A stretch of 64,000 nt of DNA from Arthrobacter sp. TMP15 (lineage in GTDB: Bacteria; Actinomycetota; Actinomycetes; Actinomycetales; Micrococcaceae), in contig NZ_CP154262.1 of NCBI RefSeq assembly GCF_039529835.1, positions 2,914,001 through 2,978,000 of the forward strand, given 5' to 3'. The notes beneath the pieces are model-generated. The model made no database searches. It was not told where the DNA came from and worked only from the letters and a program-made list of their open reading frames with translations. Both the position numbers and the translations under genes were made by a program. Shown here piece by piece: positions 25,062-34,719 of this stretch (within the stretch, counting starts at the first letter, position 1; every line of letters begins with the position of its first letter).

Positions 25062-25747
25062 TTAGTAAACGCCAGTAGGAGGCCTGGAGTCCGGTCGCCC
25101 GCCGACGCTCGCCGAGGACGGGCACTCGTCGTAGTGGTTCGTCCAGTCGCACGCATGGGGACCTGCGCGGTGGTGCCACCCGCCGAATCGACCAAGCTCT
25201 TCAGACCAGTCCTCGCATCGGAGGCAGATTGGTAGCCCCAGCCCCATCGCTCGGATTGCCTGCGACCAGCTTGGCGCTGGCTCATAGTGACATTCATCCA
25301 CGATGACCCCGCCAAACTCGACAAATTTTCTCGCCATGCCCTCAATCCCGACGTCCTCCTGGTTGAGGACCTCGAGCGCCATCGCAAATGTCGCGACGAA
25401 CACAGTGGGCTGGGTTGCTGGCTTTGAGACTTCTTCAAGAAAGGACTTCGCGCTTCTGACGATCTTGACTCCTCCAAGATTCATGGGCCTGGGAAGTCCG
25501 AGGTTCAGCCAGACACGCTCGTCGATGTCCTCAGCAATCTGTTGCGCGAGCCCAACCATGGCGTCACCACCATCATGTGTTTCAAGCGTCCGGCCGCAGG
25601 AACATTGGCAAGAATCTGAGCAATTACTGCAGACTTGCCTGTCCCCGTCGGCATCGTGATGAGCGCCGCGCCGTCTCCGGAGTTCCAGCCGCGCAAGTAT
25701 CTCCGCAGCACAACGACGGCTTTCTTCTGGTGATCCCACAAGGGCAT
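25062..25747 (-). pseudogene. Truncated, frameshifted SF2 (DEAD/DEAH-type) helicase
   Basis: The first part from the ATG at 25747 reads LWDHQKKAV, then MPTGTGKSAVIAQIL (Walker A) and MVVTPW. The continuation GLAQQIAEDIDERVW, FVATFAMALEVL and GGVIVDECHYEPAPSWSQA (DECH box) is in another frame, so one base was lost or gained near 25550-25562. After about 230 codons the homology stops and an unrelated Cys/His-rich tail runs to the stop beside att-like site 3. The second helicase domain is missing. Confidence 0.75.
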
Positions 25748-25763
25748 AAGTCAACCTCTCCAC

Positions 25764-25989
25764 TACGCTGTTGCAGGCTGTGACGTTAATGCTCGGCGTG
25801 CGTCCCTACTTGCACCCCGCCCACGTGTCCATGTTGACATAACCCACGGGACGCAGGAACGCACTCCAACCTCGCCGGGCAATTGGACGACTTCGTCGAC
25901 GCGTGAGCAGACGGCCGTAATGCCCCTTAGCATCCACGTAGCGTGCAAAACCTCTGGCCCTCGCGCTCGACGAAGAGCACACTAGGTAG
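25764..25989. other. Decayed stretch, no gene recognised
   Basis: No frame with a start, ribosome binding site and recognisable product is seen. A minus-strand frame containing GFARYVDAKGHYGRLLTRRR looks mildly protein-like but has no start, and it could be debris of a lost gene between att-like sites 3 and 4. Confidence 0.35.
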
Positions 25990-26116
25990 CTAGGAGGTCA
26001 CAACGGCCGACGTTAAACGGGACTCGACCGATCGCCACTTTCTTAGAACTTGCAGGCCAGGGGTTTCTTCTGCGTTGAACCCATATTCCATCGAGTTCCG
26101 GTACGTAGCAACCTCT
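25990..26116 (-). repeat. ychF 3'-end variant / att-like site 4
   Basis: The minus-strand frame reads R-N-S-M-E-Y-G-F-N-A-E-E-T-P and continues to a stop at 25990. MEYGFNA aligns with VEFRFNV, now with a tail of about 26 residues. The flank at 26091-26116 (GTTCCGG, ACGTA, CAACCTCT) matches site 2 closely, so sites 2 and 4 look like a pair from one element family. Confidence 0.65.
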
Positions 26117-26220
26117 AACGCGATCCGTGCGATTGAAAATGCCCGAAACTGGCAGACTAGGGGGTTGGCGCAAGTTCACTTAGATAACGTATGCACGCGC
26201 CCTGTCCATCATCACGAACA

Positions 26221-26257
26221 AAAAAGACGGGGAGTGCCCGGATGCGAGACACTCCCC
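26221..26257 (-). terminator. Rho-independent terminator of the 26271-26549 gene
   Basis: Stem GGGGAGTG/CACTCCCC (26229-26236 and 26250-26257). On the minus strand it is followed by a T-rich run reading CTTTTTTG. It begins 13 nt after the gene's stop codon. Confidence 0.75.
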
Positions 26258-26270
26258 TGTCCGAATCTGG

Positions 26271-26549
26271 CTAGCTGCGCTTCTTCAAGTCACTCCAGTG
26301 AACAACATGAATAGCCATATCAAGGGAAGCCTCTGCATTACCGGCTGCGTGGCGGGAAGGATCGTCAACTACGACAGCCGAGGCGCTATAGCGCGTGGAG
26401 GGCCTTGAGTCGCCCATGTCTATTACAGATATACGGACTTCCTCATTGGTCTCGTCCAGGCACCCGCCAAAAGTGCGCACCTCGTGAACTTCAAATAATT
26501 TGCCCGCTTCTTCAAGCTGGATAATGATTTCTGATACGTCGTCGCTCAT
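26271..26549 (-). CDS. Small hypothetical acidic protein
   Basis: 92 residues starting MSDDVSEIIIQLEEAGKLFE. AGGGGAG lies 5 nt before the ATG and a good terminator follows, so the gene looks real. The strand-rich middle (EVRISVIDMGDS, ASAVVVDD) suggests a small alpha/beta domain. No family is recognised. It lies 108 nt downstream of the HNH endonuclease gene on the same strand and may be its partner. Confidence 0.65.
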   Translation of the reverse strand: MSDDVSEIIIQLEEAGKLFEVHEVRTFGGCLDETNEEVRISVIDMGDSRPSTRYSASAVVVDDPSRHAAGNAEASLDMAIHVVHWSDLKKRS

Positions 26550-26657
26550 GTCGCTCCCCTAGCTGGAATGTGCAGTAAATCACATTCTACCTGCAGGGCG
26601 CAACAAAGAGGACTTCGGACCCTTCGATTCATAAAGATGAGCCAGTGAGTCCAAGGG

Positions 26658-27263
26658 TTAGCTCTGTCTGAACCTATCCTGAGCACGGGCTCGTACCCAT
26701 CCTTCGCCGAAAAGGCTCACGTTGAGGGCAGAATTGCACCACTTGTGAGCAGTCCTCAGGTTATCCAAATCATCGCCTCCTCCATCAACAACACGAATAA
26801 TGTGATCCAGTGTTGGATACTGGTCCGCAGTCGTGCCGACATCGGGATCGGTTGGCAAATCGCAGATCTGACAGATGAAGCCATCCCGTTCGAGCACAGT
26901 CCGGCGGTGCTTGCCGTGGGTAGTTGGACGGCGCTGCGCCATTGATTGGGGAATCGATTTGGTGATGCCCTTTCGCGCCTTGCAGTCCACGCATCGACAA
27001 TCGTCATCGCGTCCTAATTCGTCGAGATACTGTGCCCGGCACGTCTGGTGCTCTGCCGGGAAATCACCCAACGGCGTACCTGACTCATTGCGGCCCAGGC
27101 CAATCTTGTACTCAAATGGAACCTCAGCCTTGCAGTATCTACACCTCCCGAGCCACGCGAGTCTGAAGGTGAAATTACAGCTAGAACAGCAGAAGAGTCT
27201 GGCTCGTTGATGAGACTCAAATGTAACCGCGCACCCCTTGCAGACCACTTGTGCCCTGTACAC
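26658..27263 (-). CDS. HNH endonuclease with zinc-finger N-terminus
   Basis: 201 residues. The first 100 contain CKGC, FCCSSC, CRYC and CRCVDC Cys pairs, probably structural zinc sites. The HNH core is RRTVLERDGFICQICDLP, then YPTLDHIIRVVDGGGDDLDNLRTAHKWCNSAL, with the D-H and N-x-x-x-x-H residues in place. The start is GTG with AGGGGAG 5 nt upstream. It sits beside the type I restriction operon and may act as a DNA nuclease in defence. Confidence 0.88.
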   Translation of the reverse strand: MYRAQVVCKGCAVTFESHQRARLFCCSSCNFTFRLAWLGRCRYCKAEVPFEYKIGLGRNESGTPLGDFPAEHQTCRAQYLDELGRDDDCRCVDCKARKGITKSIPQSMAQRRPTTHGKHRRTVLERDGFICQICDLPTDPDVGTTADQYPTLDHIIRVVDGGGDDLDNLRTAHKWCNSALNVSLFGEGWVRARAQDRFRQS

Positions 27264-27731
27264 AGCTCCCCTTTGTCAGTATTTCAATACAATAAGTGAA
27301 TCTCAAACAGCTTCGTTCATGACTACTCCAAGCGAACAACACCCGTGATTCAGGGGTTTGGTGTCCTTATGACCGCCATAGTCCGTTAAGACTAGCTGAG
27401 GCCTACAACAGGCTCGGTAGGCGGCGTGTTGTTATGCGTTGCAGCTGGTCCGCTGTCCATATCAACTAGATCCTGGGCAGACCCGGGCGGTTCATGATGC
27501 TGCGAGGAAAAGAGAATGCCTTGACGACTTTGGTAAGCCATCGTGGTCTCGCGGCCAAATAGGAGGTGCGATGTACTCGAATCCTGTGTGATCGGCGTCG
27601 GAATTAAGCCGTTGAGAACCCGTATGTCGTACTTGAGACCTTGCTCGTTGGCCTGCTACTGGTGATGCGTCACGCGTCTGACACGACACGACCTCGCGAA
27701 GAGTTTCGCTACTTGGTACACGAGTGGCCCA
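27264..27731. other. Intergenic stretch between HNH gene and restriction operon
   Basis: 468 bases without a strong gene. A possible 49-residue frame is listed separately. No integrase, tRNA or ychF-like repeat is seen here. Confidence 0.4.
27392..27541 (-). CDS. Possible 49-residue protein
   Basis: Frame MAYQSRQGILFSSQHHEPPG and on to VVGLS. It has no clear ribosome binding site and no family, and is listed only because it is the best short frame in this gap. Confidence 0.15.
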   Translation of the reverse strand: MAYQSRQGILFSSQHHEPPGSAQDLVDMDSGPAATHNNTPPTEPVVGLS

Positions 27732-28439
27732 TCATGCATCAGCCGCCCCGCTGGCGGCTGTTCGGTCCTTTGGGTGCCGCATCTCAGCGGGCACGGGGTC
27801 GTCTGCTATGCCTGCGGCCGGAGAGGGCAGGTCTTGCTCTTCAATCTCCACCACATGGCGCTGCCATCCAACACCGGCTTGGTATCTCGCCAACCAGATC
27901 TCGGTGGTTCCCAGCAGTTGACGAGACTTGCGTCGCGCTCGGCCTTTGAACCAGACATCAGAGATGCCCTCAGGCAAGGCGAGATCCTCAACAGGCTCTA
28001 CCAACCCGCCCTTGTCCGAATCGGACAGGCGATAGAAGTAATGCTTGACATCGTGACTTCGCCCAAACAGGAAGAGATGGCGTTCATCAGCCTGCTGGGC
28101 TTGCAGCTTCTCGATGTTTTCGAGCGCCCAGTCCGCTGCGAGCAATTCGGCACAGACGTCAGCGAGCTCGTTCAGGCGCAGCGGAACCGACCCGCTCTCC
28201 ATCTGCGGTCGGCCTTCCTTCTTCGCTCGCGCCCATTCAGTCAGGAGGTCTCTGGCCGGAGGCGAGGTGATCTCGACGATGCCCCAAGTACGGCCGTCTT
28301 CATTCACCCAAGAGCCATCGGGCATCTTGTCACCGCCGGCAGCGTCCGCGAGACTGATGTCGATGCCAAGGACCTGCTCCATGGCCAGGAATGCAATCTC
28401 TTCTTCGCGGCGTGCTTTTGCACCGGCACCATTGCTCAT
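27732..28439 (-). CDS. Unknown protein, last gene behind the type I restriction operon
   Basis: 235 residues, soluble, acidic. It contains RTWGIVEITSPPARDLLTEWARAK and RHLFLFGRSHDVKHYFYRLSD. The first could be the central strands of a small restriction-endonuclease-like fold (E-I-T), but this is not certain. It starts 108 nt after hsdR on the same strand. I do not recognise a family. Its place suggests an accessory role to restriction. Confidence 0.7.
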   Translation of the reverse strand: MSNGAGAKARREEEIAFLAMEQVLGIDISLADAAGGDKMPDGSWVNEDGRTWGIVEITSPPARDLLTEWARAKKEGRPQMESGSVPLRLNELADVCAELLAADWALENIEKLQAQQADERHLFLFGRSHDVKHYFYRLSDSDKGGLVEPVEDLALPEGISDVWFKGRARRKSRQLLGTTEIWLARYQAGVGWQRHVVEIEEQDLPSPAAGIADDPVPAEMRHPKDRTAASGAADA

Positions 28440-28547
28440 ACTCAGATTCCTTCACATTCTGATGGGCGCGAGGCCTATTGGCTCAGACTGAGCCTGAGAA
28501 ATCGAATATTGGCCGTGACTCGACGAGCCACCCGTGGGCGGCCGTGG

Positions 28548-31487
28548 TCATGCACTCTTCCTGTATGTCGTTCTAAACACGGCCTCGGCGAGCCAGTGCT
28601 TAAAGCTGCTGTTGTCCTGAAATTCCTTGAAGAGCTGAGTGTCATCGGCAATGAGGCGCAACATGACTTGGCTGAGAGCACGGTCGCTTTCCACTCGGGC
28701 GTTCACGGGATCGTCGTTGACTTGAGCGTTCCGATACGCCTCATCTTCGGCGACGAGCCTTGGGATTTCTTCGGTAATGAAGCGTTCGACGCGGTCGGCG
28801 TCGTTCCAGTCGATATTGCCGAAGTGGTCATTGAAACTCCGCACGATCGCCGAAAGCCTTTCGAGCTCCGTGTCCTTGCGGTGCCCCCCACTAGCAGCCG
28901 GAGCCGGCTCGAGGATGCCGTCCTCATCATCGAGGACGATCTTCATCGTATTGAGCTTCTCAGCCCGATACGACTCCAGGTCGATGTTCTCCAAGATGCC
29001 TGCCGAGAGATCGTCCTCCTTGGGTGCGGGCAATTTCGGCACCAAGTGGTCGAGGAAGATCAAACGCTTCTCCCATTCACTACTGCCGTAGGGCAGGACA
29101 GTAGAGAGGAAGTTGTAGGTACGCAGGAACGCCTTCGCATTACCCTTGAACGTCACTTGGTCATCTTCATCGGGGAGCTCGATGTAATCTGCGACGCTGA
29201 TATCGAGAAGCGGGTCGAGCCGGTCACGATTCTCCCCTTCCAGGTAACGACTGACGAATTCCTCGACCTGCTCGGGCGTATAGATACCGGAAGCATCGAG
29301 GTCGTTGACCAGATCGTGCAGCTTGTTGGCATCGGTCTCCTCTGCCAACGCCGTCGTGCGGTAGTACGGCTCGAACGCGATTTGGATGTCGTCGGAGACG
29401 TTGGCGAAGTCCAGCACCAATGTGTCGTGCTTGGCCGGGTGCGCCCGGTTCAGTCGCGACAGCGTCTGCACGGCCATGACGCCTGAGAGCATCTTGTCCA
29501 CGTACATCGTGTGCAGGAGCGGCTCGTCATAGCCCGTCTGGAACTTGTTTGCGACAACAAGAATCCGATACGGATCGGTCTTCACCTGCTCGGCGATCGC
29601 GTTGGAGGGGAAGCCGTTCAAGCTCGCCTCGGTGACGTTGAAACCTTTGTATTCGTGCTCACCGGAGAACGCGACGACTACCCGGTACGGGCTCTTGCGC
29701 GCAGCGAGTGCATCACGGATCGCATGGAAGTACTCGATGCACCGCACGATCGACGAGGTGACGACCATTGCGCGCGCCTGGCCACCGATCTTGCGCTTAG
29801 CAATCACCTGAGCAAGGAAGTGCTCGACCATAATGTCTGTCTTCTGCGCTATCGCGTACTCATTGCCCTCGACATAGGCGCGAAGCTTCTTCGAGGCACG
29901 CTTCGCGTCGAACTCTGGATCGTCCTCGACTGTCTTCATCAGCTTGTAGTAGCTGTCGACAGGCGTGTAGTTGGCCAGGACATCGACGATGAAGCCCTCC
30001 TGAATTGCCTGCTTCATCGTGTACGAGTGGAACGGCAAGAAGCCCGTGCCACCTTCGACATTGGGCACCGGCTCCCCGAACATCTCAAGCGTCTTGTTCT
30101 TCGGCGTCGCGGTGAACGCGAAATAGCTCGCGTTCGACAATAGCTTTTTACCCTCGATGATCCGGTTGATCCGGTCCTCGACAGTGTCTTCCTCGTCGGT
30201 CTCGATGCCAGCGAGGGCGCTGGAGACGGCCGCTGAGGTTTTCGACCCTTGGGACGAGTGCGCCTCGTCGATGACGATGGCGAAACTACGGTCACGGTGG
30301 TCCGCGCCGATGTCATCCAAGATGTATGGGAATTTCTGTACCGTGGTGACGATGATCTTCTTGCCCGCCGTGATCGCCCGCCGCAGATCTCCGGACCGGT
30401 CGGCATGAACCACCGTCGAACCCACCTGAAGGAACGACTTGATGGTCTGCGTGAGCTGGCTATCAAGGATGATGCGATCGGTGACCACGATGATCGAGTC
30501 GAAGGCTATCTGATCGGCATGTGTGGCCTCAGCGAGCTGGTGAACAAGCCAGGCGATCGAGTTTGATTTACCGCTACCTGCAGAGTGTTGGATGAGATAC
30601 TTCCGACCGGCACCATTCGCCTCGACATCAGAGAGGAGCTGTCGTACGACGTCGAGCTGGTGGTAACGGGGAAAGATCGCTTTCGACACTTTCTTGCCGG
30701 TCTTCGAGTTTTTCTCGACCACGATCTGCGCGTAGTTCTCGATGATCCCCGCGAGACTCTGTAGGGAAAGCACTTGCCGCCATAGATAGTCCGTCATGAT
30801 CCCATCAGGGTTCGGCGGGTTACCCGCTCCATCGTTGAATCCTTGATCGAACGGCAGGAACCACGACGAGCTTCCCTTCAGTTCGGTACAGAATCGTGCA
30901 CGCTGATCGTCAAGAGCGAAGTGCGCGATCGTCCGGCCGAATGCGAACAGTGGCTCGCGAGGGTCACGGTCGCGCTGGTACTGCTGCACTGCGTCTTCGA
31001 CGGTCTGGTTCGTGATGTTGTTCTTCAGCTCGAACGTGAACATCGGCAGACCGTTGACGAACGCGACGAGGTCAACGGCATCACCGGTGTTACTGACGCT
31101 GTGGTGCACCTGCCGAGTGACTACGAACCGGTTGGCGGCGAAATGCTCAGCCGCCTTCTGGTTCCCGCCCGCAGCCGTCGGGTAGTACAGGTCAATGTGG
31201 TGACCATGGTGATCGATACCGTTACGCAATACGTGGACAACCCCGCGTCGCGTGATTTCTCCCTGTAAACGAGCGAGGAACTTATGACGCGTAGGAGTTT
31301 CCGTCGTGAGCCCAAGCGGCTCAACGAGATCCGGCTGGGTTGACTCGATGAACGCGGCAAAATGCCCGAGATCGAGCGCGTAGGAAGCGACGTAGTCGCC
31401 GGGCGCACCCTCAGTCCAGCCACCTTCGCTCATCTGGGTGACAATGAGCTTTTCCAGGCTCTCCTCGTTGAGTCGCTGCATGCTCAC
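28548..31487 (-). CDS. hsdR: Type I restriction enzyme R subunit
   Basis: 979 residues. The nuclease core has D-L-V-A-F-V-N-G-L-P-M-F-T-F-E-L-K-N-N (ELKNN 153-157, the PD-(D/E)xK strand). Walker A is AGSGKS (303-308), DEAH at 407-410, motif III FAFTATP, and later SF2 motifs (TGYDEPLLHTMYVDK, LSRLNRAHP) follow. It translocates DNA and cuts when the M-S complex meets an unmodified site. The start is GTG at 31487, overlapping the hsdS stop by 4 nt. No frameshift is seen, so the enzyme looks active. Confidence 0.96.
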   Translation of the reverse strand: MSMQRLNEESLEKLIVTQMSEGGWTEGAPGDYVASYALDLGHFAAFIESTQPDLVEPLGLTTETPTRHKFLARLQGEITRRGVVHVLRNGIDHHGHHIDLYYPTAAGGNQKAAEHFAANRFVVTRQVHHSVSNTGDAVDLVAFVNGLPMFTFELKNNITNQTVEDAVQQYQRDRDPREPLFAFGRTIAHFALDDQRARFCTELKGSSSWFLPFDQGFNDGAGNPPNPDGIMTDYLWRQVLSLQSLAGIIENYAQIVVEKNSKTGKKVSKAIFPRYHQLDVVRQLLSDVEANGAGRKYLIQHSAGSGKSNSIAWLVHQLAEATHADQIAFDSIIVVTDRIILDSQLTQTIKSFLQVGSTVVHADRSGDLRRAITAGKKIIVTTVQKFPYILDDIGADHRDRSFAIVIDEAHSSQGSKTSAAVSSALAGIETDEEDTVEDRINRIIEGKKLLSNASYFAFTATPKNKTLEMFGEPVPNVEGGTGFLPFHSYTMKQAIQEGFIVDVLANYTPVDSYYKLMKTVEDDPEFDAKRASKKLRAYVEGNEYAIAQKTDIMVEHFLAQVIAKRKIGGQARAMVVTSSIVRCIEYFHAIRDALAARKSPYRVVVAFSGEHEYKGFNVTEASLNGFPSNAIAEQVKTDPYRILVVANKFQTGYDEPLLHTMYVDKMLSGVMAVQTLSRLNRAHPAKHDTLVLDFANVSDDIQIAFEPYYRTTALAEETDANKLHDLVNDLDASGIYTPEQVEEFVSRYLEGENRDRLDPLLDISVADYIELPDEDDQVTFKGNAKAFLRTYNFLSTVLPYGSSEWEKRLIFLDHLVPKLPAPKEDDLSAGILENIDLESYRAEKLNTMKIVLDDEDGILEPAPAASGGHRKDTELERLSAIVRSFNDHFGNIDWNDADRVERFITEEIPRLVAEDEAYRNAQVNDDPVNARVESDRALSQVMLRLIADDTQLFKEFQDNSSFKHWLAEAVFRTTYRKSA

Positions 31488-32854
31488 TTCTCGCTTTCGC
31501 TTAGTACTTCCTCGAGATCAACATTAGGCTCCGACATCTCAGTGTCGACCGATTCAGGCGCATCAGGCAACGTCGCTGCGATCGCACGAACGTCCACCTG
31601 GCCTGTCACGACGTCGGCGACCAGGCGTGTGCGGAATTCCTGAAGCAGGCCGACCTCGCGCAGTACACGTGAACGTACAGGCATCGTTCCGGCACGCTGT
31701 CTGTCGATGGCTACGGTCACCCGCATCTGCTCTTCGAGGGGTGGAAACGGTAGGTGGATTGTGCCGAAGTTTTCGTAGTACAGGCGCATGAATCCGGATG
31801 CCCCTGTACCCAATCCATTCGACCGTCGACGAAACTCAGCCATCGCCGCGTCGGTCTTAAAGAGGTGCAAGAAAAATCCGGGATCCACACCAGCCTCAAC
31901 CGTCATTGTCGAGTAGTCAGGACTCACTAACCCCTCCTTAGTCGCGACTCCAAAAAGGCCAATCGCCGCACGCATTCGGTTCATCACGATGTCACCGGGG
32001 CGAACGATCTTGTAGCCGAGAAGGGCTTCCGGCGGAATGGGTGTCTCAGTGAAGTCGTTGGCATCAACCAGCCCTTCGCGCATTCGCAACGACAGAAGGC
32101 CTTCACTACCGGTCACACTCCGCCGATCAACCTCTTTGAACAACCGCTTCGCGGGGATCGGTTTCCATACCGATGGGACCAAGCCCAGCCAAGGAATTGG
32201 ATTCCCGTCCGTCGTACCCGCATTAATTGACCCAGCAAGATCATTTTCCACCGCTCGGTCAAGCTCGCCCAAGAGCGCAATGAGGCGGCTCTTCGCGGCG
32301 ATGGCCTTGTCGATGCGAGCGTTCGCGTGGGCGAGATACTTCACGATCGCCGTTTGTTCCTCCGCTGACGGCACTGGGAGTAAGTCAACGGCCAAAGTCG
32401 AATAGTCGATGTTCTGGCCTTCCCTGATCCCAGTAACCGCGAGCGTCAGCGAGCTGATAAAGTGCTTCGACTTGAACAAATACGTCAAGTATTCCCGATA
32501 TCCAGCCGATATGGCTGTCAGCACGGTATAGGCGGGCGAGATGATCCCCCGATGATAGCAACGCTCAATCCCACCCTGAAACGAACGCAAACTGATCACA
32601 AAGTCACCGACTTCGACGAGCTTCAGCAGGTGGAGGTCCTTAGATGCTGTGACCGTTCGAGTGCCATAGTCGGATTTTCTGATCACGCCGTGGCTTTGCG
32701 TCGCCGCGAGCAGTGGTTCTTCGGGATACCCCTTTTGGCCTCTTTCGGTCAGAAGCGATTTTGTGCGTTGCGTAGTCCAATGCGACGGTAACGGCCCTAA
32801 CCATGAACTATCGTTCGTGGCGTATTGATCGTAGCTCGGTAAATCTCGAAACAT
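31484..32854 (-). CDS. hsdS: Type I restriction enzyme specificity subunit S
   Basis: 456 residues from the ATG at 32854, which overlaps the stop of the DUF262 gene (TGATG). Two target recognition domains are seen: SSWLGPLPSHWTTQRTKSLL with its conserved helix (SAEEQTAIVKYLAHANARIDKAIAAK), and IPWLGLVPSVWKPIPAKRLF with the second helix (PPLEEQMRVTVAIDRQ). Together they read the two halves of a bipartite DNA target. The longer open frame upstream is rejected because of the overlap. Confidence 0.93.
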   Translation of the reverse strand: MFRDLPSYDQYATNDSSWLGPLPSHWTTQRTKSLLTERGQKGYPEEPLLAATQSHGVIRKSDYGTRTVTASKDLHLLKLVEVGDFVISLRSFQGGIERCYHRGIISPAYTVLTAISAGYREYLTYLFKSKHFISSLTLAVTGIREGQNIDYSTLAVDLLPVPSAEEQTAIVKYLAHANARIDKAIAAKSRLIALLGELDRAVENDLAGSINAGTTDGNPIPWLGLVPSVWKPIPAKRLFKEVDRRSVTGSEGLLSLRMREGLVDANDFTETPIPPEALLGYKIVRPGDIVMNRMRAAIGLFGVATKEGLVSPDYSTMTVEAGVDPGFFLHLFKTDAAMAEFRRRSNGLGTGASGFMRLYYENFGTIHLPFPPLEEQMRVTVAIDRQRAGTMPVRSRVLREVGLLQEFRTRLVADVVTGQVDVRAIAATLPDAPESVDTEMSEPNVDLEEVLSESEK

Positions 32855-34719
32855 CACTCCGCCACCGCCAGACCGGCGACGCGAAGGAGGTCCTCGGGAT
32901 TCCACACTTGCTTGGCAATCGCTCGGTACAGGTCCCCACGCTCGGTGACTGAAGTAGCGGTGAACGCGTCGTAGGGGCGGAAGTCGAGCCCGCGGCTGCG
33001 CACGAACCGAACGAAGCCCGGGTTTTTCTCGTAGGCCTGCGGATCGAGTGACGCTGCCAGCAGGTTCTGAGAGAAGTAGCGGGGCCGCTTCTGCTCATAA
33101 GTGTCGTCGTTGTAGCTGCCGTTGTGCTGTTTCGGGAGCAGAAGCAGGCCCCCAATGCGGTTCCTGTGCCGTGCGAATTCAGTCTCTTGGACGAACTCGC
33201 CGGTATGGCGCTCTGGATGGTTTGCCCAGATGTGCTCGACTTCGTACTTCACTCCCGTGCCACCGGTGAGTTCAACGTAATTCGAGGCCTGCCCCGACTG
33301 TGTTGTGACGTGGTCGGTGATACGGGCGAGGATCTTATGGAGCTGGCCGCGGTTCTGCTGGTGCACGTATAGGTCTGCGCCCGAGTCGAAGGTTTCCTTC
33401 TCGTCGAGGAGGTAACGGTACAACTCGCGAGCCAGTTCACTGACGCTTAGCCCTCGGATGCGAAACATGAGCGCAGTCATGCCGTACTGCATCGTCGAGT
33501 AGTCAGTGGCCCGGAAATTCCAGATACGCCAGGCCAACAGGATGTCGATGAAGCGGCCAACGATCTCGAATTTGATATCGATGGTCGCGGCTTCATCATC
33601 AGTGCGGAGCGGAGCGAGCAGCATCTGGTCTTGAAGAGTGAAGCGATGGTCGGCGTTGAACCGGATGAACCGCAGCGGGCTCTTCGGAGCAAACGATACC
33701 TCGGCCTCGATGATGCGCTCGTACTGGCGCGCGTAGAAGTCGAGGTCGCGCGTGACGAACGTGCCGAACGCGTCGTTCGAGGTAAGCCCGATGCGTTTGG
33801 CATCTCCACGAAGCCACCGGTGAAACTCGGTGCCTATGCGGTCCCAGTTCTGGGGCTTCGCATCCTTCTTGCGCTCACGAATCTTGGTTGAGTACTGGCT
33901 TCGCAGCCAAGTTTTCAGGAAGTCCGAGCCGAGACCCTCATCAAAATCGTCGAGCCTCCGCATCCAGGAACGCCAGAGGTCGTTAGCTTTCGCGCGCGGC
34001 GCTCCGTCATCGATGTTCGCAAGCAAGTAGCCCTTGAGCATGTCGGCCGGAGTCAATTTAAGTCCGCGATCGTTCATCGTTTCGAAGATCGCGTACGCGT
34101 CATCGTCGTTGTAAGCGGTGATCTGAACGATCTGTACGCGATCCTTGAGCCAGTCGATGAAGTACGGCAACGCATCGCCTTTGAGTTCGTCCGGGAAGAG
34201 ATCGTCGATTTCGCTGTATCGAGCGATGAGTGTATGCACTGACTCAACGGATTCAGGCGGTGCTTCATACTCCCCTTGTTCGAACAAGCCCTGCATGCTG
34301 TCGTTGCGGTCGGCGACGTCGAGGTTGAAAGACTTCTCTCCGTAGGCCTCTGAATAGATCAGCTCATCGATCTTCACCTCGGAGGTACCAAGATCACTCT
34401 GCAGACGACGCAAATAGGTGAGGATCAGCGTGAGCGTGGTGAGCCGCTGCTGACCGTCAACGACGAACGGCTGGCTACCCTTCTGCGAGACGATGATCGA
34501 ACCGAGGAAGTACCCTGGGTATCCTCCGACCGCAGTCCGCTTGTGATCCGGGCTGTAGAACTCAAGGAACTTCCCCGTCAGGTCCGTCACGAGCTCAGCG
34601 AGCTGCTTCGTCTCCCACTTGTATTCGCGCTGGTAATAGTCAATCGAATACTTCTTGTCCTTCAGAATTTCGGCGATCGTCTTAGCGACTCCGTCAATAC
34701 TGTTTGCGCGCTCGCTCAC
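32854..34719 (-). CDS. DUF262/DUF1524 (GmrSD-type) restriction protein inside the type I operon
   Basis: 621 residues. The N-terminal DUF262 domain has YSIDYYQREYKW (24-35) and FVVDGQQRLTTLTL (DGQQR 88-92), the nucleotide-hydrolysing ParB-like signature. The C-terminal DUF1524 has KYEVEHIWANH (His496 region) and NRIGGLLLLPKQHNGSYND, a His-Me-finger nuclease. Single-chain GmrSD-type proteins restrict modified DNA. The ATG overlaps the hsdM stop by 4 nt and its stop overlaps hsdS, so it is an integral gene of the operon. Confidence 0.92.
   Translation of the reverse strand: MSERANSIDGVAKTIAEILKDKKYSIDYYQREYKWETKQLAELVTDLTGKFLEFYSPDHKRTAVGGYPGYFLGSIIVSQKGSQPFVVDGQQRLTTLTLILTYLRRLQSDLGTSEVKIDELIYSEAYGEKSFNLDVADRNDSMQGLFEQGEYEAPPESVESVHTLIARYSEIDDLFPDELKGDALPYFIDWLKDRVQIVQITAYNDDDAYAIFETMNDRGLKLTPADMLKGYLLANIDDGAPRAKANDLWRSWMRRLDDFDEGLGSDFLKTWLRSQYSTKIRERKKDAKPQNWDRIGTEFHRWLRGDAKRIGLTSNDAFGTFVTRDLDFYARQYERIIEAEVSFAPKSPLRFIRFNADHRFTLQDQMLLAPLRTDDEAATIDIKFEIVGRFIDILLAWRIWNFRATDYSTMQYGMTALMFRIRGLSVSELARELYRYLLDEKETFDSGADLYVHQQNRGQLHKILARITDHVTTQSGQASNYVELTGGTGVKYEVEHIWANHPERHTGEFVQETEFARHRNRIGGLLLLPKQHNGSYNDDTYEQKRPRYFSQNLLAASLDPQAYEKNPGFVRFVRSRGLDFRPYDAFTATSVTERGDLYRAIAKQVWNPEDLLRVAGLAVAE

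Noticed and set aside
27590-27640. Possible seventh ychF-like remnant
   Set aside because: CGTTGAGAACCCGTAT looks slightly like site 4, but no V-E-F core or stop codon can be aligned.
27774-29486. Plus-strand open frame of 570 codons
   Set aside because: It runs antisense across hsdR and the gene behind it; hsdR on the minus strand has all family motifs, so this is a composition-driven shadow.
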